A DNA stretch of 47,267 bases from CAZRRV01 sp964602735. GTDB lineage: Bacteria; Bacillota; Clostridia; Oscillospirales; Acutalibacteraceae. The translations under genes and the position numbers were made by a program. The stretch is taken from contig CAZRRV010000007.1 of the NCBI GenBank assembly GCA_964602735.1, forward strand, positions 1-47,267, given 5' to 3'. Numbering within the stretch: the first letter of the stretch is position 1; the number at the start of each line of letters is the position of its first letter. The notes under the pieces are model-generated. The model made no database searches, was not told where the DNA came from, and saw only the letters and a program-made list of their open reading frames with translations. This document shows, one piece after another, positions 1 through 7,308 of this stretch.

Positions 1-1736
1 AGCTCCCCGGCGCTGTAATCCGCAAACGGAACACGATAGGCGATTCGGGAGCGCAGCCCGGGATTTTTTCCTAAAAAGGCTTCCATTTCCTTCGGGTACC
101 CGGCAAAAATCACGACCATATCGTCCCTGTGGTTTTCCATTTCCTGCACAATCGTGTTAATCGCCTCATCTCCGTAAGAGCCGTTTCTGTCATCCACCAG
201 AGAATACGCCTCGTCGATAAACAGCACACCGCCCTCGGCCTCGTGAAATTTTCTCTGAATGGTGGGTGCGGTCCAGCCCACGTATTTGCCCACCAGATCT
301 CCTCTGCCGACCTCGACCAGATGCCCGCGGGAGAGCAGTTCGTTGTCTTTCATAATTCTCGCGAACAGACGCGCGACTGTGGTTTTCGCGGTGCCGGGGT
401 TCCCCGTAAACACCATATGCATGGTCATACTCTCCGTCTGCATTCCCCTATCGGCAAACAGCTTTTGCGCCTTGCGGTAATCGAGCGCTTCCGTTATAAC
501 TTTTTTGGCCGCGCCAAGGCCCGTCATTTCCATAAGTTCCTCATAGGCGGAGCCCTTCGGTTTCGCCTCGCGCACCTCCTTTTTCACGGAGGCAATCCCG
601 CTGTACTGCGGGTAAATTTTCGTTTTGAGTTTTTTGTCGTACCAGGCGTCAAAAAGCTCGCGAAGGTCGGGCGCCAAATATCCCGTATCGGGTTCCACAC
701 ATTCCGTCAGCGCCTTATCCGTTCTGACATGATGCTCCGCGGCAAGGCTTTTCAGAAAACTTTTCGCCCTGTCGCCGAACGCCGGCTCCTCTTTTAACTC
801 CACAAAGCTCGTATTGCCGAGATTTTCGTAAAACTTTTTCTTTATATCTTTACATTCCCTCGGAAAGCAGAACACCGTGAGCACCCGGTCGGCGTATTTT
901 TTCATGATTTTGCAAAGCGTTTCCACGGTATCGCCGTCGCCGGAGATATAATCGTTGTCCGGTGTAACTCCCGCGAGATATTCCACCGTTACGGCTCCGC
1001 CGATACAGCTTTTATAAAGACAGTCGTACACTGCTTTGGAAGCATCCGAAAAATCATCATTCGGCTTAAACGCCACTGTACAGTATCTGCCGCTGCGCAG
1101 TCTCCCGTTGCCGTAAAGAGCAGCGAGCAGAAGTTCGCGCGTTCCGCCCCGAATGTCGCCGTCATCGGTTTCAATGACGTAATGCACAGGGTGGCCGACG
1201 GTGCACGATACGCCGCTCCCCGCATATATACGGTCGAGTTCCGGGAGAAGCGTTTCGCGCGACAACAGACGTCCCGCCTCCGCGTAAACGCTCTCTTTTC
1301 CACACGGCTCGATTATGTTTTCGCCAAAATTTATTCTCTCGTAAAATCTGCCGTTTAATTTATCGAGATCAAACCGCTCGAGCACCACGTCATCGTCTTC
1401 GATAAAATCCTCTCGGTCCGCGGCGCGCAGCAGGTTTCTCACACTCGCGAATGTGATCTCCTTAATCCACACCCCGCCCACGGGGATTCCGAGCTTCCGC
1501 AAAAAGGCGCCCGCCCTGTTCTCCGGGCTCCCCAAGCCCCTGGAAATCACGCCGGCGCTCACGGAGGATTCCGTGAGATTGGCCACAAAGAAATACGCGT
1601 CGCCCCGCAGCGTCTGATTGAACTCCTCGCTCTTCACATTAAACCTTGCCGCGTTCTCGCGTTTTTCGCGGCGGCCGTCGGTTTCTGCCGACCTGTCCGC
1701 GCCGGTTCTTAAAGCCACTATTTTGAAAAATCGCAT
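1..1736 (-). CDS. SpoVK/CbbX-like AAA+ ATPase, 3' end beyond the window
   Basis: This AAA+ ATPase has its C-terminal end cut off by the window edge; 578 codons are visible. The first ~330 residues have no usable nucleotide-binding motifs and read like a degenerate AAA module. A canonical AAA+ domain follows, with a Walker A GNPGTAKTT at about residues 444-452 and a Walker B GGVLFIDEA near residues 505-515. Both resemble stage V sporulation protein K and CbbX, which remodel other proteins using ATP. The ATG at 1736 was chosen because it shares a base with the TAA stop of the upstream broken small gene (TAATG), and GCGGGG sits 6-9 bases before it. It is the last visible gene of a minus-strand set with two paralogous unknown proteins. 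The substrate is unknown. The AAA+ assignment is firm; a sporulation role is only inferred from the family name. Confidence 0.85.
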   Translation of the reverse strand, partial: MRFFKIVALRTGADRSAETDGRREKRENAARFNVKSEEFNQTLRGDAYFFVANLTESSVSAGVISRGLGSPENRAGAFLRKLGIPVGGVWIKEITFASVRNLLRAADREDFIEDDDVVLERFDLDKLNGRFYERINFGENIIEPCGKESVYAEAGRLLSRETLLPELDRIYAGSGVSCTVGHPVHYVIETDDGDIRGGTRELLLAALYGNGRLRSGRYCTVAFKPNDDFSDASKAVYDCLYKSCIGGAVTVEYLAGVTPDNDYISGDGDTVETLCKIMKKYADRVLTVFCFPRECKDIKKKFYENLGNTSFVELKEEPAFGDRAKSFLKSLAAEHHVRTDKALTECVEPDTGYLAPDLRELFDAWYDKKLKTKIYPQYSGIASVKKEVREAKPKGSAYEELMEMTGLGAAKKVITEALDYRKAQKLFADRGMQTESMTMHMVFTGNPGTAKTTVARLFARIMKDNELLSRGHLVEVGRGDLVGKYVGWTAPTIQRKFHEAEGGVLFIDEAYSLVDDRNGSYGDEAINTIVQEMENHRDDMVVIFAGYPKEMEAFLGKNPGLRSRIAYRVPFADYSAGE

Positions 1737-2046
1737 TATCGTTGCCCCGCTTTCTTTTCTTTACGAATAATATTATACCATTTTGTGTGTCCCGCTTTCA
1801 GGACATCCGCGTTAGGGAAAGCCGATGCCGCCCCCGTACGCGATGATTGCGGATTCCTGCCTTTTCGCGTATTCAATCATCTGCTTCCGCGTGTCCCGAT
1901 AAAATTTCCGTATTGTCGCCGTATTGCGGGAGAAGTTTATTCGGCAAACGCTCCATACGCGGATAATTGTCAAATCCTCTCGTGCCGGGATGATGATTCT
2001 TTTCCGCCGCTTCCACTTTTTCATCAGATTTTTCTATCCTGTTCAT
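1736..2046 (-). pseudogene. broken small conserved-looking gene, two frameshifts
   Basis: An ATG at 2046 preceded by AAAGGTAGG opens a frame beginning MNRIEKSDEKVEAAEK, which stops at 1873. A second frame carries on in register with RDTRKQMIEYAKRQESAI and ends in GGGIGFP at the stop at 1812. A third frame continues NADVLKAGHTKWYNIIRKE and stops at 1736-1738, one base into the ATPase start. Removing one base from the short A/T run at 1901-1907 and one from the GGG at 1815-1817 joins all three into one ~102-residue protein. Both lesions are single-base insertions in homopolymers, so this is a recent pseudogene or a pair of base-call errors. I do not recognise the family. Its place, coupled to the ATPase and just after the paralogous pair, suggests that the intact protein belonged to the same operon. 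Confidence 0.55.
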
Positions 2047-2066
2047 TTGTAAAAACCTACCTTTGC

Positions 2067-3149
2067 TTAATCCTCGGTTTCCCTTTTGCAACCGATCAGA
2101 TCGTAAAACTCGTCGGTGTAATACAGTTCTTTTCTTATCTCTTTCGTGTTCTCCTCCGCTTCAATCAGGCGCAATGCGTCATGAAATTCCACAACGTCGT
2201 CGATTTCATTTTTTAAGGCACGGCTCAACGGCATCAGCAATCGCTGTCTGCTTTTCAGAGGTTCACGGTTTTTTTCAAAAGAAAGATAATTGTCTATGTT
2301 ATCGGGTATGATTTCGCCGTAATCCGATATAATATACACAGAAGCGCTCATATCGGTGGTGTCTCCGTCTCTCAATAAATTTGCCAATATACGGTCGGCG
2401 GCGGCCGCCTGTTTTTCCCTCACACCCTGTTTTCGGCAAGTCTCGCTGTCCCATGTGCACAGATTCCCCAAAACAAACGTTTCTTCATAATATCCGCCCC
2501 TGCGGATCAAAATATCGCCTCTCTTAAAAGGGGTGGGAAAAGCAAACCACATTCCGTCAAAAGTCAGAACCGTGTCAAGCTCTTTGCCGGTTAATCCGTG
2601 AATATCCACGGATAGGATTTCGCCGTTTCGGTTCATGGTAAGCGTATCCGCGGGGGCTTGGCGCGGTTCGTCAATCGGGATTTTTTTAATACGAAGTTCT
2701 TTTAATTCATCCTTTTCATATTCTTCCGCCTCTTTTTTCATATGCGCAACACAGTCGCCGATATTCGAAAAACAAATGTCGGTGTAGTTATAATATGTAA
2801 ATGTCTTGCCTGCCCGTTCATCTGAAGAGTACAACAGCTTGGTACAGTAAGACGGTAAAAAGACGGAATTATCCCTTTGGCGGAAAAGGTTCAGACACTT
2901 TTTTTGAAGTTCGATATACATGCCCAGAAAAGCATGGAAGCTCGGTACGGCATTCATGTTACGCCTTTCTTTCACGGAGCAGTCCGGCATGTTGTTTATG
3001 ATCCATTCCCACGCCGTAAATTTCTCCTCTAATGCGGCATTCTCATTTTGATAAACCAGAAATGCCGCTTCCGGCGCTGTAAATGAATAATTGATTTCGC
3101 GAAGATACTCCGCTATATCCCCGGATGCAATAAAATTTGTGAAGTCCAC
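2067..3149 (-). CDS. conserved hypothetical protein, paralogue 1
   Basis: This 360-residue soluble protein has no signal peptide, membrane segment or motif that I can name. It is a clear paralogue of the next gene upstream. Both share the start MDFT, the block TAPE(A/V)AF..YQN near residue 28, an FPTPF(K/Q)RGDIL block near residue 205, a LSFEK.REPL block near 290, and a LPLSR.(L/M)K.EI block near 310. The start is a GTG at 3147-3149 with AAAAGGAGA 8 bases before it, and the paralogue begins with the same residues. The set paralogue 2 - paralogue 1 - small gene - AAA+ ATPase is closely spaced on the minus strand and is probably one operon. Similar proteins occur as unnamed families in gut Clostridia; no function is claimed. 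Confidence 0.8.
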   Translation of the reverse strand: MDFTNFIASGDIAEYLREINYSFTAPEAAFLVYQNENAALEEKFTAWEWIINNMPDCSVKERRNMNAVPSFHAFLGMYIELQKKCLNLFRQRDNSVFLPSYCTKLLYSSDERAGKTFTYYNYTDICFSNIGDCVAHMKKEAEEYEKDELKELRIKKIPIDEPRQAPADTLTMNRNGEILSVDIHGLTGKELDTVLTFDGMWFAFPTPFKRGDILIRRGGYYEETFVLGNLCTWDSETCRKQGVREKQAAAADRILANLLRDGDTTDMSASVYIISDYGEIIPDNIDNYLSFEKNREPLKSRQRLLMPLSRALKNEIDDVVEFHDALRLIEAEENTKEIRKELYYTDEFYDLIGCKRETED

Positions 3150-3215
3150 AGTTCAAATCTCCTTTTCTGTTTTCTTTTTCCGCAGGACTTTCAAAAATTT
3201 TTTTATAAGACAAAA

Positions 3216-4259
3216 TCAACCGTTCATCGGCTTGAGTTCCTTGTCCGCGTAGCGTCTTTTCAGAGCTTCCCCGGCTTCGATTCGGCTGCAGGCGCCGTGA
3301 AATTCCCCGGCATTGATTTCTCCCTTCATAACGCGGCTTAAAGGCAGCAGAATCATATCATTGCCGGAGAGAGGTTCCCGCAACTTTTCAAAAGAAAGAA
3401 AGTCGAACACCCAATCCCAGAACAGGTGACCCGAATTGTTCACGCAATACGCGACGGCGTTCATGTCCATGGCACAGCCGTTTCTTCGAAGGCTTTCCAC
3501 ATGTCTGTCCCCGAATGCGGCATTTTTCGGCGAAATACCCTGTGCCAGCATTTCCTCCGTATTCCAGGTGCTGAGGTCTTTCAAAACGAAAATCGTCTTT
3601 TCGCGAAAGTGACTGCTCACTAAGATGTCTCCTCTTTGAAACGGTGTCGGGAAAGCAAACCACATATTATTGAACGATTCGTCAAGACGGTCGTCTTCGT
3701 CTGATTGCCCGTTGATAAAAAAAGAGCATACCGCGCCGTTGCGGTTTAGTATCATTTGATCGGCGCAATCCCTCGCTTTTTTCCGACAAAATTCGCCGTA
3801 TTTCCGATAAACCGGCGTTTTATAAACGGCGTAAAGCGCTAATTCACGGTGATTTTGTTCCCCTGCCTTCTCCTTCATATAGGAAATACAACGATTCGGA
3901 TCGGAAAAACAAACGCTCGTGTCATCCCGCCTTTCCGTGTCGCCGCTTTCATCACGTCTGTAAAAAGAAGCGAAATAAACCGCGCCGTCCGATTCATAAA
4001 ACCGCGCATGCTGCTTTCTTTTCAGATCCATATACTGTTCGAGAAACGCGTGAAAATCGGGAATGGAAAGGACACGATTTTTCATGGAGCAATTCGGCAA
4101 ATTCGCGGTGACGGATTCCCACGCCGAAAATTTTTCTTCCAAGGTCAGTTTCTTATTTTGATATATGGCAAAAGCAACCTCCGGCGCGGTCGGCGTATAA
4201 CCGATTTTTCGCATATGCTCCGCAATGTCACAGGATTCGATGTATTTCGTGAAGTCCAT
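3216..4259 (-). CDS. conserved hypothetical protein, paralogue 2
   Basis: This 347-residue unknown protein is a tandem paralogue of the gene at 2067-3149, with the conserved blocks FPTPFQRGDIL, LSFEKLREPL and LPLSRVMKGEI. An upstream in-frame ATG at 4310 would add 17 residues, but it lies inside the likely promoter. I prefer the ATG at 4259, because the protein then begins MDFTKYIES exactly as its paralogue begins MDFTNFIAS, and AAGGCGGGG lies about 11 bases upstream. It is the first gene of the minus-strand set leading to the AAA+ ATPase, 66 bases ahead of paralogue 1. No catalytic signature is visible. Tandem duplication followed by divergence is the simplest reading. Confidence 0.8.
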   Translation of the reverse strand: MDFTKYIESCDIAEHMRKIGYTPTAPEVAFAIYQNKKLTLEEKFSAWESVTANLPNCSMKNRVLSIPDFHAFLEQYMDLKRKQHARFYESDGAVYFASFYRRDESGDTERRDDTSVCFSDPNRCISYMKEKAGEQNHRELALYAVYKTPVYRKYGEFCRKKARDCADQMILNRNGAVCSFFINGQSDEDDRLDESFNNMWFAFPTPFQRGDILVSSHFREKTIFVLKDLSTWNTEEMLAQGISPKNAAFGDRHVESLRRNGCAMDMNAVAYCVNNSGHLFWDWVFDFLSFEKLREPLSGNDMILLPLSRVMKGEINAGEFHGACSRIEAGEALKRRYADKELKPMNG

Positions 4260-4308
4260 TCCGCATTCCCCGCCTTTTTGATGAATAACCGGTTTTCTTT
4301 TCCTTATC

Positions 4309-4337
4309 ATTATACCATAACAATCATTATAACATAA
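4309..4337 (-). promoter_or_regulatory. likely promoter for the paralogue/AAA+ operon
   Basis: A perfect TATAAT (4314-4309) lies 17 bases downstream of a weak TTATGT (4337-4332). A second TATAAT at 4331-4326 lies within a near repeat of the same sequence. The region is AT-rich and sits about 50 bases before the chosen ATG. Confidence 0.45.
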
Positions 4338-4594
4338 CAGAATATATGTGCCGTTTTCGTCTCGCGTAATCCTTTATACTGAAAAAGTAAAAGGCAATAT
4401 TACGACGGCGACGGAATACGCTGTTTTCACGACAGCTGCTGTTATCCGAACCTATATGTGTTTTCACGGTTGACGGCCGCGCCCGAAGAAGAGAAACCGT
4501 AATTTTTTTGGTGTATATCCGAGTTATTTTCGGCGCATATTCGAGAAAAACTTGACCGGCATAAGAATTTCCGCGATTCTGCCGTGGGACATTT
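4338..4594. other. gene-less stretch between divergent genes
   Basis: No open frame with a ribosome binding site, RNA gene or strong hairpin is visible here. The flanks carry the promoters of the two divergent units. Confidence 0.5.
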
Positions 4595-4623
4595 TTGCAC
4601 CATAAAATCTTGTGATATATATT
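4595..4623 (+). promoter_or_regulatory. possible promoter of the leucine-rich-repeat gene
   Basis: TTGCAC (4595-4600) is followed after 17 bases by TATATT (4618-4623). Two overlapping TATAAT boxes at 4635-4645 are alternative -10 elements. The coding start follows about 48 bases later. Confidence 0.35.
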
Positions 4624-4670
4624 ATAAAACCGAATATAATATAATACAACTAAACAGGGAGGGTTTACCT

Positions 4671-4954
4671 GTGACCGAATTTGAAATCAATAAAGCCATT
4701 GTTTTGACAGATTACAACGGTGACGGCGGGGATGTAGTCATTCCCGCGGAGGTGACGGAGATCGGAGAGAGGGCGTTTTATGAAAAAAACTTCTTTCCGT
4801 TTCTCTGCCGGAGGGTCTAACCAGCATTGGGAAAGAGGCGTTTCCCGCGCCGGAGGTGTGCCCGGGGTTTGAAACGCTTCTCATTCGCGACAATCCCGTC
4901 GCCGTGGCGTATGCGATGATGAACGGTTATACCTATGTGGAAATACAGCGGTGA
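4671..4954 (+). pseudogene. frameshifted BspA-like leucine-rich-repeat protein
   Basis: A GTG at 4671, with AGGGAGGG eight bases upstream, opens a frame reading MTEFEINKAIVLTDYNGDGG and then VVIPAEVTEIGERAFYE. This is the phrase typical of LRR_5/BspA-like repeats. The frame runs into an unrelated tail and stops at 4818-4820. One base out of frame, the repeat resumes as LLSVSLPEGLTSIGKEAF and ends in an ordinary C-terminus (NPVAVAYAMMNGYTYVEIQR) at 4954. Adding one A to the A7 run near 4782 restores a ~95-residue protein. No signal peptide is visible, so the intact product would have been a short cytoplasmic or truncated member. This is a decayed gene, an assembly error or, less likely, programmed frameshifting on the A run. 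Confidence 0.65.
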
Positions 4955-5090
4955 ATTTGATCGTTCCGCCCCTTTATCTGCGCGATGTTCTCGTCGCGTC
5001 GCGGCGCGGTTACGCACCGTATCCATACCACCGCAAATATATCGGCGGCACCGCACGCTGACCGCCCCGCGGCTTTGCGCTTTTAGTTAT

Positions 5091-5197
5091 GTTTTACAAA
5101 AATGCCCGGAAATACACAAAGTGTTTTCCGCGCTTTTTGTTTTATCTGGCGAAAAACCGCCGGCGCATCCGATGCCGGGTCTTTATGCGGTGCTGCC
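5091..5197 (-). repeat. dispersed ~105-bp repeat, copy A
   Basis: The reverse complement matches copies at 5571-5670 and 24983-25092. Shared blocks are ACCGCATAAAG, TCGGATGCGCCG and TATTTCCGGGCATTTT. Copies A and C are the closest pair. All three lie outside genes, and copies A and B bracket the tRNA. Confidence 0.75.
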
Positions 5198-5243
5198 ATT
5201 TGATTTCGGGAAAGGGCGATGATTTTCCCGCCGAAAAAAAGAC

Positions 5244-5271
5244 TTGATTTTTGCGGATAAAGGTGTATAAT
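5244..5271 (+). promoter_or_regulatory. promoter of the initiator tRNA
   Basis: TTGATT (5244-5249) and a perfect TATAAT (5266-5271) are separated by 16 bases and end 29 bases before the tRNA. Confidence 0.7.
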
Positions 5272-5300
5272 AAACTGGAAAGGTAAAAAAAGATGAATAT

Positions 5301-5373
<73 letters not shown>

Positions 5374-5379
5374 CCGCAT

Positions 5380-5406
5380 CGCGGCAGGCGCGTACCGTCT
5401 GCCGCG
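5380..5406 (+). terminator. hairpin after the tRNA, possible terminator
   Basis: CGCGGCAG (5380-5387) pairs with CTGCCGCG (5399-5406) around an 11-base loop. There is no strong T run after it, so it may instead be a processing or Rho-related structure. Confidence 0.4.
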
Positions 5407-5570
5407 GTATTTGTGTGCGGCCACGGTCAATTTCGCCCGCGCGGCCGTATCACAAAAGTTTTTCGGACTGTGCCGAATAAAATATACTGCGGCTTTATCC
5501 GCGGTTTTCAAAATTCATTCGTATAATGCGCCGGAAACGTACCGCGAATCCGTTCGACCGGCGGGATTAC

Positions 5571-5670
5571 GGCAATACCGCGTAAATGCTCCGCGTCGGA
5601 TGCGCCGGCGGTTTTTCGTAAGGCGAACCGAAAAACGCAGAAACCGATCTGTATGTTTCAGGGCATTTTG
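5571..5670 (+). repeat. dispersed ~105-bp repeat, copy B
   Basis: This copy is more diverged. It keeps GGCAATACCGC, GCGTCGGATGCGCCGGCGG and AGGGCATTTT in the same order and spacing as copies A and C. The rest of the stretch 5407-5787 shows no gene or RNA that I can support, apart from the ribosome binding site of the next gene. Confidence 0.7.
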
Positions 5671-5787
5671 ACTGCAGAAATAAATACCCGCGCAACCGCC
5701 GCGAAACACGGCGGCGCTTTTTTCTGGAAATACGCGTGAATTTATGTTATAGTTTACACGGTTGAACAACTTATGGGAGGTATCGCC

Positions 5788-6216
5788 ATGCAAATAAAGA
5801 GTTTTATCGGAAAAGCGTTATGCGCGGTTCTTGCGGTTGCGCTGCTTGCCGCGTCGGGTTGCGGAGTGAAGCAGGTGAGCCGCGACCCATCCGTCGCCAC
5901 AGAAACCGCCGAAATCGGAGAAGGGGAAACGGAGTTTACCCTGTCCGTTACCCATAAAGACGGTTCGGCCAAAATCATGCATATACACACAAACGGGAAT
6001 ATTCTGGGCGAAGTTCTGCTGTCGGAGGGTATCGTGGCGGGGGAAAAAGGCCCGTACGGACTGTATGTTAAAACCGTCGACGGAGAAACGCTCGACTACG
6101 ACACCGACGGCTGCTACTGGGCGCTTTATACCGACGGACAGTATGCCTCCGCCGGCATCGACAACATCGAAATCACCGACGGCGGAGAGTACGCCTTCAA
6201 GGCGCAGGAAGAATAA
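5788..6216 (+). CDS. DUF4430-domain lipoprotein
   Basis: The product is a 142-residue secreted lipoprotein. A lipobox LAASGC places the acylated cysteine at residue 25, after a hydrophobic signal segment. The rest matches the DUF4430 (transcobalamin-like C-terminal) fold, with the recurrent phrases YGLYVKTVDGE, GCYWALYTDG and AGIDNIEITDGGEYAF. DUF4430 domains occur on cell-surface proteins of Firmicutes, sometimes with cobalamin or cell-adhesion modules; the ligand here is unknown. The ATG at 5788 was chosen over an upstream ATG at 5773 because GGGAGG lies 7 bases before it and the signal peptide then begins properly. It is a single-gene unit that converges on dusB. Confidence 0.8.
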   Translation: MQIKSFIGKALCAVLAVALLAASGCGVKQVSRDPSVATETAEIGEGETEFTLSVTHKDGSAKIMHIHTNGNILGEVLLSEGIVAGEKGPYGLYVKTVDGETLDYDTDGCYWALYTDGQYASAGIDNIEITDGGEYAFKAQEE

Positions 6217-6243
6217 AAAACGCCGTGATTTTTATCCGGCGTT
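6213..6243 (-). terminator. terminator of dusB
   Basis: On the minus strand AACGCCG and CGGCGTT form a 7-bp stem with an 11-base loop, followed by a run of T. The dusB stop codon lies within the loop, so the stem overlaps the end of the gene. Confidence 0.75.
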
Positions 6244-7209
6244 GAATTTCAGGGCGAGGCCGCACAGTTCGTCGACATCGTTCATGCCGCGGATCGCGGA
6301 ACAGCGGCGGCGAAGTTCGGCGGCGCCGTTCAGCCCGCGCATATAAAACGCCGTCTGTTTACGCGCCTCCTTAAACGCGACGGCGTCTCCTTTATCGGCG
6401 CGCATAAGCGTTATCTGCCGTTTCATAAGCGCAAGGCGTTCGCGCAACGGCGGGTCGGGCGGAACGATCCCGGTTTCAAGAAAAGCGTTCACCCGTTCAA
6501 AAACAAAAGGATTGCCGGCGGCGGCGCGCCCTATCATAATAAAGTCGCAGCCCGTTTCGCGGTACATTCTTTCGGCGTCGTTCGGGGTAACTATATCGCC
6601 GTTCGCAATTACGGGAACCGACACCGCTTTTTTTACGGCGCTTATTACCGCGAGATTGCACGGGGGAGCGTACATCTGCTGCCGGGTGCGGCCGTGCACG
6701 GTTATCGCCGCAGCTCCGTTCTGTTCGGCGGCTTTCGCCACATCGACGGCGTTTACCGAGCCGTCGTCCCAGCCGGCCCTGATTTTTACCGTTACGGGCA
6801 GCGAAACCGCTCCCGCGGCCGCGCGAACGATTTTACCCGCCAGCTCGGGATTTTTCATAAGCGCGGAACCCGCGCCCCCCGCCGTGATTTTGGGAGCGGG
6901 GCAGCCCATGTTGATATCAATCCAGCAGGGGTTGTAACCCGCGGCGATCCGCGCCGCCTCGGCCATTATATCGGGATCGCAACCGAAAAGCTGCGCCGCA
7001 AACGGCCGCTCGCTCTCGACGGAGGAGCAGAATTTTTCGGTCTTTCCGTCGTGCAGCACAAGAGCCTTGGCGCTTGTAAGTTCGCCCACACAAAACGCGG
7101 CGCCTCTTTCCATGCACAAAACGCGCATCGAACGGTCGGCAACTCCCGACATCGGCGCAAGCGCCGCCCATCCCGAAACGGTAACGCCGCCTATTTTCAA
7201 GTTTTTCAT
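6232..7209 (-). CDS. dusB: tRNA-dihydrouridine synthase
   Basis: This 325-residue FMN-dependent enzyme reduces uridine to dihydrouridine in the D loop of tRNA. The family motifs are present in order: the FMN-binding LAPMSGVAD near residue 17, the catalytic loop NMGCPAPK with Cys103 as proton donor, KIRAGWDD, HGRTRQQMY, the phosphate-binding PVIANGDI, and IGRAAAGNPF. The length is normal for bacterial Dus. The DusB subfamily is inferred from the GCPAPK loop and the Firmicutes context; DusA or DusC is less likely. It stands alone on the minus strand, divergent from polA. A GGGGAG lies rather far (about 17 bases) before the ATG, which makes the start slightly uncertain. Confidence 0.93.
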   Translation of the reverse strand: MKNLKIGGVTVSGWAALAPMSGVADRSMRVLCMERGAAFCVGELTSAKALVLHDGKTEKFCSSVESERPFAAQLFGCDPDIMAEAARIAAGYNPCWIDINMGCPAPKITAGGAGSALMKNPELAGKIVRAAAGAVSLPVTVKIRAGWDDGSVNAVDVAKAAEQNGAAAITVHGRTRQQMYAPPCNLAVISAVKKAVSVPVIANGDIVTPNDAERMYRETGCDFIMIGRAAAGNPFVFERVNAFLETGIVPPDPPLRERLALMKRQITLMRADKGDAVAFKEARKQTAFYMRGLNGAAELRRRCSAIRGMNDVDELCGLALKFNAG

Positions 7210-7238
7210 TTATTTTTCGGTTTAATCTCCCCTCGTAT

Positions 7239-7267
7239 TTGCGTTTTTATCCGCAATGTGGTAAAAT
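7239..7267 (+). promoter_or_regulatory. promoter of the polA operon
   Basis: TTGCGT (7239-7244) and TAAAAT (7262-7267) are 17 bases apart. AAGGAG follows just before the polA ATG at 7309. Confidence 0.6.
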
Positions 7268-7308
7268 TATTTTACATCAATATTCTGAAAATCACAAGGA
7301 GTCTGTAA

